Below are positions 8,231 through 15,353 of a stretch of DNA of 64,000 nucleotides, piece by piece (within the stretch, counting starts at the first letter, position 1; each line of letters opens with the position of its first letter). The notes beneath the pieces were generated by a model. The model did not search any database, was not told the DNA's origin, and saw only the letters and a list, made by a program, of their open reading frames with translations. The translations under genes were made by a program, and so were the position numbers. The stretch comes from Lachnotalea sp041821265 (lineage in GTDB: Bacteria > Bacillota > Clostridia > Lachnospirales > Lachnospiraceae): NCBI GenBank assembly GCA_041821265.1, contig JBGUEQ010000003.1:109788-173787 (forward strand), in the 5' to 3' direction.

Positions 8231-9295
8231 ATGAGTTTACATTTAATTACAGGATATGCAGGAGAAGAACATATTACTTCTGCTGACCAAGGTTCTTTTA
8301 ACGCTGCAATAATGGGTGAAGGTCAGTTCGTTATGGAACGTGGTAATCAATTTGCAGCATCTATTATATCTAATAACAAAGTAAGGATTCTTGATGGTGA
8401 CCTTCTGATGAAAGGAAGGCATTTTCGATTAAATGAAGATACATATGAAGAACTAAATTTTGAAAATGGTACGCAAGGATATCAGCGAAATGATTTAATT
8501 GTAGCAAGATATACAAAGGATGCTACTACAGGGATTGAATCAGCATCTTTAGTGGTAATCAAAGGCACACCAAGTGAAACATCACCTGTTGACCCTGAAT
8601 ATACGGACGGGGATATTATCCATGAACACGCTTTATTGAATGATATGACTTTATACAGAGTTCCTTTTGATGGGTTAAATATCCAAACTTTGGTTTGCTT
8701 ATTTGATACAGTTCCAACACTCGAAACAGTAGTCGAAGAAGTAAGGGGAAAAACAGAAGAAGCAATTGAAGATATGCGTGAAAGTACGGTTAATAATTTA
8801 GCAACCGCAATAGCGACTACAGAAGATAATATCCCTGTATCTACTAAGGTTGCAAAAGAGCTAGACACGAATTTAACTAACATAATTAATAAAATATATC
8901 CTGTAGGTTCTATTTATATGAGCGTTAACAATGTATCACCTGCAACATTTATAGGTGGAACATGGTCGGCACTTACAAATAGATTTTTAATTGGTGCAGG
9001 TGGAACGTATGCAGTTAATGCTACAGGCGGTGAGACTACACATGTTTTAACAACAACTGAGATGCCTGTACATAACCATTCAATTTCAGCAAATAAAAGT
9101 GCTCCGCAAATATACAGTACAACTCCATATAGCACTACAAGTGGACTAGATGGTGCGGAAGCAACGGCTGCAACCGTTTCTTGGCAAGTCTCTGGGACAA
9201 CCGCTCAAAGAGCTACAACAGGAAATGGTAGCGGTGGTGCTCATAATAATATGCCACCATACTTAGGCGTTTATATGTGGAAACGTACGGCATAA
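8231..9295 (+). CDS. Baseplate / receptor-binding protein with collar domain
   Basis: 354 residues. Residues 1-170 form a baseplate-upper-protein-like part (MSLHLITGYAGEEHITSADQ, then a fold with RILDGDLLMKGRHFRL). Residues about 175-220 form a helical linker. From about 220 a tail-collar-type domain runs to the end: YPVGSIYMSV, FIGGTWS, NRFLIGAGGTY, ATGGETTHVLTTTEMPVHNH and the final NMPPYLGVYMWKRT. These are hallmarks of phage tail collar / microcystin-dependent-like tips. The protein likely contacts the host surface. Confidence 0.8.
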   Translation: MSLHLITGYAGEEHITSADQGSFNAAIMGEGQFVMERGNQFAASIISNNKVRILDGDLLMKGRHFRLNEDTYEELNFENGTQGYQRNDLIVARYTKDATTGIESASLVVIKGTPSETSPVDPEYTDGDIIHEHALLNDMTLYRVPFDGLNIQTLVCLFDTVPTLETVVEEVRGKTEEAIEDMRESTVNNLATAIATTEDNIPVSTKVAKELDTNLTNIINKIYPVGSIYMSVNNVSPATFIGGTWSALTNRFLIGAGGTYAVNATGGETTHVLTTTEMPVHNHSISANKSAPQIYSTTPYSTTSGLDGAEATAATVSWQVSGTTAQRATTGNGSGGAHNNMPPYLGVYMWKRTA

Positions 9296-9323
9296 ATTTA
9301 ACAAACACAGAAAGGAAAAAATT

Positions 9324-9719
9324 ATGTCATATGTGAAATTTATGGATAACGGAAGAATATTTGAAGCTAAAGTAATACCAATTGATTCGTCTATTGTAAA
9401 AGTTGTATTTGATTCCGGTGAAGTATATGAAAATTCAAGTGGATTTTTGTTCAGTAATACTGAAACTTTTAAAACAGTTTTAGGTAGGTATGAAAAGTAC
9501 AATACAATCTATGAAACAGAAGATAACGAACTATATTTGTCGTGTGATGGTTCTGTTTATCCAGAAGAATCAGATAAAAGTGACCCATCATTAAAAGAAA
9601 GGGTAATTTTATTGGAAAGTGAAAATAAAAATTTAAAACAACAGCTTGAAAGTGCACAAAATCAATTGACGGATGCACAGCTTGCATTATGTGATGTATT
9701 TGAAATGATTGTGGGGTGA
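9324..9719 (+). CDS. Phage protein with C-terminal coiled coil, unknown function
   Basis: 131 residues, ribosome site GAAAGGA. Residues 1-80 are beta-rich (VKFMDNGRIFEAKVIPID). Residues 85-125 form a heptad-rich helix (VILLESENKNLKQQLESAQ). Such proteins often follow the receptor-binding gene in clostridial phages and have no assigned role. Confidence 0.6.
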   Translation: MSYVKFMDNGRIFEAKVIPIDSSIVKVVFDSGEVYENSSGFLFSNTETFKTVLGRYEKYNTIYETEDNELYLSCDGSVYPEESDKSDPSLKERVILLESENKNLKQQLESAQNQLTDAQLALCDVFEMIVG

Positions 9720-9723
9720 TGAT

Positions 9724-9837
9724 ATGGTAAAAATATATGTTGATTTAATTAGAAAAGGACACAAGACAATTGATAATGTACCTGAAAAAATCAGGGCAGA
9801 AGTTGAAGCCATTCTATCAGGTGATGTAAATGCTTAA
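9724..9837 (+). CDS. CD1375-like small phage protein, first copy
   Basis: 37 residues (MVKIYVDLIRKGHKTIDNVP then EKIRAEVEAILSG). It matches the pattern of the CD1375/XkdX-like small proteins between tail fibre and holin genes in clostridial phages: a short strand, a K-T-I-x-x-V-P turn, then a helix. ATG 9724 follows GGGGTGATGAT. Role unknown. It is a paralogue of the next ORF. Confidence 0.65.
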   Translation: MVKIYVDLIRKGHKTIDNVPEKIRAEVEAILSGDVNA

Positions 9838-9880
9838 TCTGATATTAATTTTATTATTTCTAGGAAAGGGGGTAAATGAA

Positions 9881-10009
9881 ATGGCAGTTGTATATGCGAC
9901 ACTTATTGTGAAAGGTAAAAAAACTTATTCACAAGTTCCTGAAACATTGATGGAGCAAGTTAAATCAATACTGATTGATTTGGATTGTGCTGACCTTGTA
10001 ACAAAGTAG
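9881..10009 (+). CDS. CD1375-like small phage protein, second copy
   Basis: 42 residues from ATG 9881, chosen for AAAGGGGG 8 bases upstream. The frame is also open from ATG 9830, adding a hydrophobic 17-residue N-terminus. The core (VVYATLIVKGKKTYSQVPE followed by a helix) has the same layout as the preceding gene, so the two look like a tandem duplication. Confidence 0.6.
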   Translation: MAVVYATLIVKGKKTYSQVPETLMEQVKSILIDLDCADLVTK

Positions 10010-10037
10010 TACAAGCAAATTATCAAACACACATATT

Positions 10038-10082
10038 AAAGCATCTATATGAACGTTATATGAGTTCTGATAGGTGCTTTTT
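10038..10082 (+). terminator. Probable intrinsic terminator before the lysis genes
   Basis: AAAGCATCTA at 10038 pairs with TAGGTGCTTT at 10071 (one G-U), with a 23-base loop and a T run at the 3' end. It separates the tail genes from the holin gene. Confidence 0.6.
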
Positions 10083-10123
10083 GTGTGCACCAATAAACAA
10101 GAAGGAAAGGATGGTATGAAACA

Positions 10124-10549
10124 ATGAAAGAAACGATTTGTACAGTATTTGGATTATTAGGAAGCTTCTTAGCTTCTCTTTTTGGGGGATGGGATACAGG
10201 ATTGATTACTTTAGTTATTTTTATGATAGTTGATTATATTTCAGGCTTAATAGTAGCAGGTGTATTTCACAACAGTAACAAAACAGACACAGGGGCACTT
10301 GAATCAAAAGCAGGATGGAAAGGTTTGTGTAGAAAATGCATGACATTTTTATTTGTAATGATAGCTTATAGGCTTGATTTGGCAATTGGAACTAATTATA
10401 TTAGGGATGCCGTTATTATTGGATTCATGGCAAATGAACTAATTTCAATTGTTGAAAATGCCGGATTAATGGGGTTACCAATGCCTGACGTTATTACCAA
10501 GGCAATTGATATATTAACAAAAAAGGCAGAAAGTGAAGGTGAAGAATAA
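10124..10549 (+). CDS. Phage holin (phage holin family 4 / TcdE-like)
   Basis: 141 residues with three likely membrane segments, at about 8-35 (LFGGWDTGLITLVIFMIVDY), 70-90 (CMTFLFVMIAYRLDLAIG) and 95-115. The motif D-Y-I-S-G-L followed by a hydrophilic loop with S-K-A-G-W-K-G-L is characteristic of the holin family that includes TcdE and Cph1 holins. It would form the membrane lesion that releases the endolysin. The stop overlaps the endolysin ATG by one base. Confidence 0.85.
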   Translation: MKETICTVFGLLGSFLASLFGGWDTGLITLVIFMIVDYISGLIVAGVFHNSNKTDTGALESKAGWKGLCRKCMTFLFVMIAYRLDLAIGTNYIRDAVIIGFMANELISIVENAGLMGLPMPDVITKAIDILTKKAESEGEE

Positions 10550-11457
10550 TGTTAGATAAAATAGTCATTGATGTGTCACAATATAACGGTGTAATCAATT
10601 GGAACAAGGTGGATGCCGACGAAGTCTATATTAGAATTGGTTATAGAGGTTATACAGCAGGTACAATAAAACAAGATATAAAGTTTTTAGCAAATGTGCA
10701 AGCTGCAATTAAAGTAGGAATAGCAGTAGGGTTTTACTTTATGTCACAGGCTATAAATGAAAGTGAAGCCATAGAAGAGGCAAATTATGTTGTAGATTGT
10801 ATTAAAGACTTTCCTGTAGAATTGCCAATCATGTACGATTCAGAGTTAAGCGGAGCTAAGAACAATACAGGAAGAGCTGACCACCTAAGTAAAACACAGC
10901 GTACAGCTATTGTAATTGCTTTTTGTGATAGAATAAAAGAATTAAATTATGAATCAGGTGTATACGCTAGTACAAGTTGGTTCAAATCAAATTTAGATGT
11001 GTCACAACTTTTGAATTATCATATTTGGGTAGCACAGTATGCAAGTAACTGTACAGCTACACATAGAAAGGATATGTGGCAATATACATCTAAAGGAAGT
11101 ATTGCAGGTATTAGTGGTAATGTTGATATATCACATTCTTATACTGACTTTACTAATTCAACTGTTACCGCTACAAACAATCTATATACTGAACCTACAT
11201 ACTGTTTATATAAAGGCAGATTAACACAATCTAAAGAGTATGTTAAGTGGTTACAATATCATCTTATTAGACTTGGTCACATGGATAAATTTAATACTAA
11301 TGGTAAAAGTAACATTGATGGTTTTTTTGGTAAAATTACAGATACAGCATTTAGAGATTTTCAGAGTGCAAATCCTTGCACATATACTACAAATGAACCT
11401 GATGGAAAATGCGGAACATTGTCACGTAATTGCTTGAAAAATATTATTGAAAGTTAA
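10549..11457 (+). CDS. GH25 endolysin (N-acetylmuramidase) with peptidoglycan-binding domain
   Basis: 302 residues. Residues 1-195 are a glycoside hydrolase 25 domain: the start KIVIDVSQYNGVINW holds the conserved Asp8, and the D-x-E pair is Asp97 and Glu99 in PIMYDSELSG. Residues about 215-300 form a PG_binding_1-like domain (VKWLQYHLIRLGH, DGFFGKITDTAFRDFQ). No signal peptide, so it depends on the holin just upstream. It cleaves the MurNAc-GlcNAc bond of the host wall. Confidence 0.92.
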   Translation: MLDKIVIDVSQYNGVINWNKVDADEVYIRIGYRGYTAGTIKQDIKFLANVQAAIKVGIAVGFYFMSQAINESEAIEEANYVVDCIKDFPVELPIMYDSELSGAKNNTGRADHLSKTQRTAIVIAFCDRIKELNYESGVYASTSWFKSNLDVSQLLNYHIWVAQYASNCTATHRKDMWQYTSKGSIAGISGNVDISHSYTDFTNSTVTATNNLYTEPTYCLYKGRLTQSKEYVKWLQYHLIRLGHMDKFNTNGKSNIDGFFGKITDTAFRDFQSANPCTYTTNEPDGKCGTLSRNCLKNIIES

Positions 11458-11471
11458 CTATCCAATGTTCA

Positions 11472-11501
11472 AAGGTGGCATTTCCACCCTTTTGCCACCT
11501 T
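11472..11501 (+). terminator. Hairpin after the endolysin gene
   Basis: A perfect 9-base stem, AAGGTGGCA / TGCCACCTT, 15 bases past the endolysin stop. It lacks a clear T run, so it may be a weak terminator or mRNA end stabiliser of the prophage late operon. Confidence 0.45.
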
Positions 11502-11709
11502 GTCAGCTATAGTTTATAGAGTTTCACAAGTATTGAACTATTGAACCCATTATATAATGTTTATTTTACTAAGTTCATATGGTATTATATGTAGGCATAG
11601 ACATTGAATTTTTGAGACCTATACATACGGTGCACGTCGAGACCTTAGTTGCACTACATCGGAAAGATACGTAAAAATCCTTGATTTTAGGCACTTTGAG
11701 AGACATTTC

Positions 11710-11805
11710 ATGTTTTCTCAAGGAGACCGAAAAGAGAAGAAAAAAGCAATTTCTGATGGTGTGAACGTGTCGGTGGTTCTGGACATGGTGTTGGGGAACA
11801 CATAA
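11710..11805 (+). CDS. Possible 31-residue ORF or gene remnant
   Basis: Starts MFSQGDRKEKKKAISDG and ends LDMVLGNT. There is no good ribosome site, and the frame is open further upstream without an initiation codon, so it may be the 3' end of a decayed gene. Kept only because the text looks protein-like and lies at the edge of the element. Confidence 0.25.
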   Translation: MFSQGDRKEKKKAISDGVNVSVVLDMVLGNT

Positions 11806-11872
11806 ATCTACAGTTCATAATTTGAACTAAATGTTGTTATTTTTATCATTCAATTAAATATTAAAATGTCGA

Positions 11873-11919
11873 AGAGACCGCTTATTTTCAAGCTTTTGAG
11901 AATGAGTGGTCTCTTTTTG
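11873..11919 (+). terminator. Strong intrinsic terminator upstream of the ParB-like gene
   Basis: An 18-base stem starting AGAGACC and closing GGTCTCT, with three G-U pairs, followed by TTTTT. It isolates the element's first operon from the prophage transcripts. Confidence 0.75.
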
Positions 11920-11971
11920 TTTGGAAACAAAAGAAACTGAAATTTAGTAATTAGGAGAGGTGGTGACTTAA

Positions 11972-12982
11972 ATGGAAGAAAAAAATTCAATGTGTTCCAA
12001 TTGGCAAGGAGACCAGGGAATAGAGAGTGATAAGGATAATAAACATGAGAAAATAGCTGTTATTCCACTAAATCAGCTGAAAGATTTCAAAAATCATCCT
12101 TTCAAAGTGGAACTAAATACAGAACTGTTTGAGCTGATGCAGAGTATTGAAAAGGAAGGAGTATTGGTTCCGTTGCTGGCAAGACCTTACCCTGAGGGAG
12201 AAGGTTATGAGATTGTAGCTGGTCATAGAAGAAAGGCTGCATGTGAGTGGGCTGGTATAACAGACATACCTGTTGTTATTCGTAATCTTGATGATGAGCA
12301 GGCAATAATTGCAATGGTTGATAGCAATCTTCAACGAGAGAATATCAAACCAAGTGAGAAAGCTTATGCCTATAAGATGAGATTAGAGGCGATGAAAAGG
12401 CAGGGGCAGAGGACGGATTTAACTTCTTGCCAAGTTGGCAAGAAGTTAGAAAGTGAAAATCCTACATTAGAATTGCATTCAGTTGAAGCAACGAATGATT
12501 CGGAGGGTCTTTGGAAGATTCAAAATAATGATGGTGAGAGAATTCAGTCAAGTAAAGAATTAGCTATGCAGATGGGAGAAAGTCAAAGGCAGATAGCACG
12601 TTATATTTGCCTGACTAATCTAATCCCTAAAATTCTTGATATGGTAGATGAAGGAAAGATAGCATTTACTATTGCGGTGGAACTTTCTTATCTTAAAGAG
12701 GAAGAACAATACGAACTTTATGCAGTTATAGATTTAGAACAATGCACGCCGTCTTTATCACAGGCAAATCGTATGAAACGAATGAGTCAGTCAGGCAATT
12801 TAGATATGGATGCTATGTATGATGTTCTAGGAGAGGAAAAACCAAACCAGAAGGTACTAATCAAGATACAAGCTGAGCGGTTGGATCAATATTTCCCAAG
12901 TAATTATACAGACAGGCAAAAGGTAGAATTAATCGAAAAACTAGTGAAGAGTTGGCATGACCAACGTATACAGAAGAGGTAG
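11972..12982 (+). CDS. ParB/RepB/Spo0J family partition protein
   Basis: 336 residues. Residues about 25-110 form the ParB N-terminal domain with YEIVAGHRRKAACEWAG and DSNLQRENIKPSEKAYAYK, the conserved CTP-binding ParB boxes. A central helix-turn-helix region follows (SSKELAMQMGESQRQIARYI). ATG 11972 follows GGAGAGGTGG. No ParA partner is adjacent; an actin-like gene follows instead. Such stand-alone ParB proteins open many Lachnospiraceae conjugative elements. Likely role: binding the element's centromere, or regulation. Confidence 0.88.
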   Translation: MEEKNSMCSNWQGDQGIESDKDNKHEKIAVIPLNQLKDFKNHPFKVELNTELFELMQSIEKEGVLVPLLARPYPEGEGYEIVAGHRRKAACEWAGITDIPVVIRNLDDEQAIIAMVDSNLQRENIKPSEKAYAYKMRLEAMKRQGQRTDLTSCQVGKKLESENPTLELHSVEATNDSEGLWKIQNNDGERIQSSKELAMQMGESQRQIARYICLTNLIPKILDMVDEGKIAFTIAVELSYLKEEEQYELYAVIDLEQCTPSLSQANRMKRMSQSGNLDMDAMYDVLGEEKPNQKVLIKIQAERLDQYFPSNYTDRQKVELIEKLVKSWHDQRIQKR

Positions 12983-13013
12983 TTCAATGATATTTAGAAG
13001 GAGGAAGCGTAAT

Positions 13014-13952
13014 ATGGAAGATAATCATATTGAAGTAATAGGAGTAGATCATGGTTGGGCCAATTGCAAAACGATTGGAAGTGTCTTTATTTCGGGAGTG
13101 AAAGAGATTTCAACAGAACCGGCATTGTATGATAATGTCTTAGAATATGAAGGTAAGTATTATAAAATCGGTGGTGAAAGATTAGAAGTTAAGGAAACAA
13201 AAGTTACAGATGAAAATTATTATCTGCTAACACTGGCAGCCATTGCAAAAGAACTAAATCGAAGGGGAATGAGAAATGCCAATATATTTTTAGCAGCAGG
13301 ACTTCCGCTTACAAAGTTTGGTAAGGAGAAACCAGATTTTATTAATTATCTGTTTAAGAATAAGCAAGCTACTTTTCGGTTTGAGAAGGAAACCTATTGT
13401 ATTACGATTGTTAAGGTAGCAGTATTTCCACAGTGCTATGCAGCTATGGCAGATAAAATGCCTAAAACAAACCGTAAGCAAATTGTTGTAGATATAGGAA
13501 GTTGGACAATCGATATTATGCCGATTAAAAATTGCTTACCAGATGAATCATTGTGCGACACGATAGATGAAGGTCTAATTACCTGCATAGGTAACATTAA
13601 TAATCAGTGTGTCAGACAGTTAAGTGGCAAGATTGATGAAAGTGATAATGTCCAGATTATGATGGATGGAAAGAGTGATTTAGATATGGCTTATCAGAAA
13701 ATTGTTACGAAAGAAATTGAAGAATTTGCTGAGGGTATTTATAAGAAACTGATCGCTCACGGTTACAATTTGAATACAACACCGATTACTTTTGTTGGTG
13801 GTGGAGCAACAGTCATGAAGCTTTTTGGAAGTAGAAAGCAAAGTAATATTAATTACCTGGAAGATATTAAGGCGAATGCAAAAGGCTATGAATTTCTCGC
13901 TAAAGTATTTTTGAATTCGAAGCGAGGAGGCGGATTTAATGGCAAATCGTAA
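13014..13952 (+). CDS. ParM/StbA-like actin-family segregation protein
   Basis: 312 residues from ATG 13014, preferred because AAGGAGG lies 8 bases upstream; the frame is open upstream into the ParB gene. Actin-fold signatures: phosphate 1 loop IEVIGVDHGWANCKT, phosphate 2 loop VVDIGSWTIDIMPI, and adenosine loop FVGGGATVM near residue 265. Followed with overlap by an RHH protein, as parM is by parR. It should form filaments that segregate element copies, which implies a circular replicating stage. Confidence 0.82.
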   Translation: MEDNHIEVIGVDHGWANCKTIGSVFISGVKEISTEPALYDNVLEYEGKYYKIGGERLEVKETKVTDENYYLLTLAAIAKELNRRGMRNANIFLAAGLPLTKFGKEKPDFINYLFKNKQATFRFEKETYCITIVKVAVFPQCYAAMADKMPKTNRKQIVVDIGSWTIDIMPIKNCLPDESLCDTIDEGLITCIGNINNQCVRQLSGKIDESDNVQIMMDGKSDLDMAYQKIVTKEIEEFAEGIYKKLIAHGYNLNTTPITFVGGGATVMKLFGSRKQSNINYLEDIKANAKGYEFLAKVFLNSKRGGGFNGKS

Positions 13953-14370
13953 GGACGAAGGAGATTATCACAATGTAAGGTGTAGCAGGAATAATCCTCA
14001 GCATGTGTATGTGAATAAGATATTAAGCGATTTAAATATGGATATTTATAAATCTAAGAATCAGTTTATTATTGATGCAGTTGAGGCATATTGTAAAATG
14101 CTAAATCAGGATGATCTTACAGTAAATGCAACAATTGAGAGGGCTAGAAAAGAAGGCTATGTTACGAGGAAAGATTTGGATGAAATTAAAAGAGATATTT
14201 GCAGTAGAGTTGTTAAAGAAGTGCAACAGGAAGTAATATCTATGTTAGGAACTGCTTTAGCTGCAAAACAGTCAGTAAATGTAACAGAAGAAACAACTAA
14301 GGTTAAAGAAGATAACTTTGGTGAAGTAAATGATGCTGTTGTCGGCTTAGCAACAAATTGGGTTGATTAG
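13939..14370 (+). CDS. ParR-like ribbon-helix-helix adaptor
   Basis: 143 residues, starting 14 bases inside the parM-like gene. Residues 14-50 (NPQHVYVNKILSDLN then KSKNQFIIDAVEAYC) fit an RHH DNA-binding unit. The rest is helical and acidic at the C-terminus. Order and overlap with the actin-like gene suggest it is the ParR partner that binds the centromere and caps the filament. No clear parC repeat array was found directly upstream. Confidence 0.65.
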   Translation: MANRKDEGDYHNVRCSRNNPQHVYVNKILSDLNMDIYKSKNQFIIDAVEAYCKMLNQDDLTVNATIERARKEGYVTRKDLDEIKRDICSRVVKEVQQEVISMLGTALAAKQSVNVTEETTKVKEDNFGEVNDAVVGLATNWVD

Positions 14371-14383
14371 ATGGAGGTGCATT

Positions 14384-14560
14384 ATGATAAAGAACATAAT
14401 AATCAAAATTGGATGTGTTTTATTAATGATATTAAAGGGAATTGTATGGAGTGCGCTTGCAGTACTTAAGCTTGCACTGGAATTCCTCAAAGTTACACTT
14501 TTGTTATTTGGTCTTGTCATGAGAGTATTTCTTGCATTTGTAAGAGTAGGAACAGCGTAA
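14384..14560 (+). CDS. Small hydrophobic membrane peptide
   Basis: 58 residues from ATG 14384 (GGAGGTG upstream). Almost wholly hydrophobic, with two likely membrane helices (IIIKIGCVLLMILKGIVW and LEFLKVTLLLFGLVMRVF). Similar peptides are common beside partition and pilus genes in clostridial mobile elements. Function unknown. Confidence 0.6.
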   Translation: MIKNIIIKIGCVLLMILKGIVWSALAVLKLALEFLKVTLLLFGLVMRVFLAFVRVGTA

Positions 14561-14573
14561 GGAGGTGAAGCTT

Positions 14574-14660
14574 ATGCTAGTAGCTGGATTTAAGGAATAT
14601 TTAAAGAACCGCAGATTTGTGCAGTATTTCTATAAACTGCAAAAACAGATGATTCGTTAG
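14574..14660 (+). CDS. 28-residue basic peptide
   Basis: A short ORF with an excellent ribosome site (AAGGAGGTGAAGCTT before ATG 14574). The peptide is basic and aromatic (FKEYLKNRRFVQYFYKLQKQ). It lies 13 bases after the membrane peptide and just before the structured RNA. Function unknown; it might be a leader peptide for that RNA. Confidence 0.45.
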   Translation: MLVAGFKEYLKNRRFVQYFYKLQKQMIR

Positions 14661-14840
14661 GAGGATGAAGATGCATTTTATACGGGACAAACCATAGGTT
14701 GTCTCCGTGTAACCGAATAGAAAGTCTAAGGACTTCCAACTGTATAGTGGATAGGTTTGAAACGGAAAACAACCAAGCCTATCCCTTATAGAAGGAGTGG
14801 ATAGGCGTCGTAAACAGCTTGAAATATAGCTGTTTTTTTA
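14661..14840 (+). ncRNA. Structured leader RNA with alternative helices and a terminator
   Basis: No gene longer than 8 codons, but dense structure. An ACGG..GACAA..CC hairpin with a three-base loop sits near 14683-14711. AAGTC/GACTT forms a second stem near 14722-14735. GGATAGG occurs at 14749 and again at 14799, and both can pair with the single CCTATCC at 14778, so two mutually exclusive helices exist. AAACAGCT/AGCTGTTT followed by T residues (14812-14839) is an intrinsic terminator. It sits just before the tandem pilin genes. It looks like a riboswitch or attenuator, but I do not recognise the class. Confidence 0.5.
14812..14839 (+). terminator. Intrinsic terminator of the leader RNA
   Basis: AAACAGCT pairs with AGCTGTTT over an 8-base loop and is followed by TTTT. 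It lies 45 bases upstream of the first pilin gene, so readthrough or a separate promoter is needed for pilin expression. Confidence 0.7.
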
Positions 14841-14883
14841 TTACCCATAATTATAACCAATTAGAAAGAATGAGGATTAGTGA

Positions 14884-15054
14884 ATGAAAGAGATTTTTGA
14901 ACAGTATGGATCAGTAATTATTGCAGCAGTAGCAATCAGTGCGTTAGTAGCCATCATCGTAATGCTTTTGGCTACAGATGGAGTAGTAGCAAACTCCTTT
15001 AAGAACTTGATCGACAGCTTCTTTAACAGAGCAGCAAGCACGATTACGGGCTAA
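14884..15054 (+). CDS. Flp-like small pilin, copy 1
   Basis: 56 residues: short charged start MKEIFEQYGSV, a hydrophobic helix (IIAAVAISALVAIIVMLL), then a polar tail. The F-E-Q-Y-G motif before the membrane helix resembles the E-Y of Flp pilins. The protein is identical to that of the next gene. The adjacent TadA- and TadB/C-like genes indicate it is the major subunit of a Tad-type pilus. Confidence 0.65.
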   Translation: MKEIFEQYGSVIIAAVAISALVAIIVMLLATDGVVANSFKNLIDSFFNRAASTITG

Positions 15055-15109
15055 TGACAGTAACACAGTAAACCAATAACATCAAATTAGAAAGAATGAG
15101 GAACAGAGA

Positions 15110-15280
15110 ATGAAAGAGATTTTTGAACAGTATGGATCAGTAATTATTGCAGCAGTGGCAATCAGCGCATTAGTAGCCATCATCGTGATGCTTTTAGCAA
15201 CAGATGGAGTGGTAGCAAATTCCTTTAAGAATCTGATTGACAGCTTCTTTAACAGAGCAGCTAGTACGATTACAGGTTAA
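15110..15280 (+). CDS. Flp-like small pilin, copy 2
   Basis: 56 residues, identical in sequence to copy 1, although about 15 bases differ, all at synonymous positions. The upstream 20 bases (AATTAGAAAGAATGAGGA) are also duplicated. The unit length is 226 bases. Conservation of protein but not DNA shows both copies are under selection; a double dose of pilin is the likely reason. Confidence 0.65.
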   Translation: MKEIFEQYGSVIIAAVAISALVAIIVMLLATDGVVANSFKNLIDSFFNRAASTITG

Positions 15281-15318
15281 TCTAGCAGATCAGATAGTTT
15301 ATCGAAAAAATTACACAG

Positions 15319-15339
15319 AGAGGGGATAAGTTCCCCTCT
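15319..15339 (+). terminator. Attenuator-like hairpin between pilins and ATPase
   Basis: AGAGGGG/CCCCTCT perfect 7-base stem just upstream of the TadA ribosome site, without a T run. It may lower ATPase expression relative to the pilins or protect the pilin mRNA 3' end. Confidence 0.4.
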
Positions 15340-15353
15340 TGGAAAGGAGTTTT

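Larger units (their letters stand above)
11458..11971. other. Intergenic junction between prophage and conjugative element
   Basis: 514 bases without a convincing gene. It holds the hairpin after the endolysin, four copies of the word GAGACC (starting near 11613, 11639, 11723 and 11874), a 31-codon ORF at 11710-11805, and a strong terminator before the ParB-like gene. One frame is open without a start for about 65 codons from 11607 to 11805, which could be the end of a decayed gene. The border between the two mobile elements should lie here, but I could not identify an attachment site. Confidence 0.5.

Noticed and set aside
10549..11457. Two short + strand ORFs inside the endolysin gene
   Set aside because: Out-of-frame shadows of a gene with clear GH25 motifs.
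14661..14840. Group II intron or c-di-GMP riboswitch
   Set aside because: No recognisable intron domain V or GEMM core could be found by eye; left as unclassified RNA.
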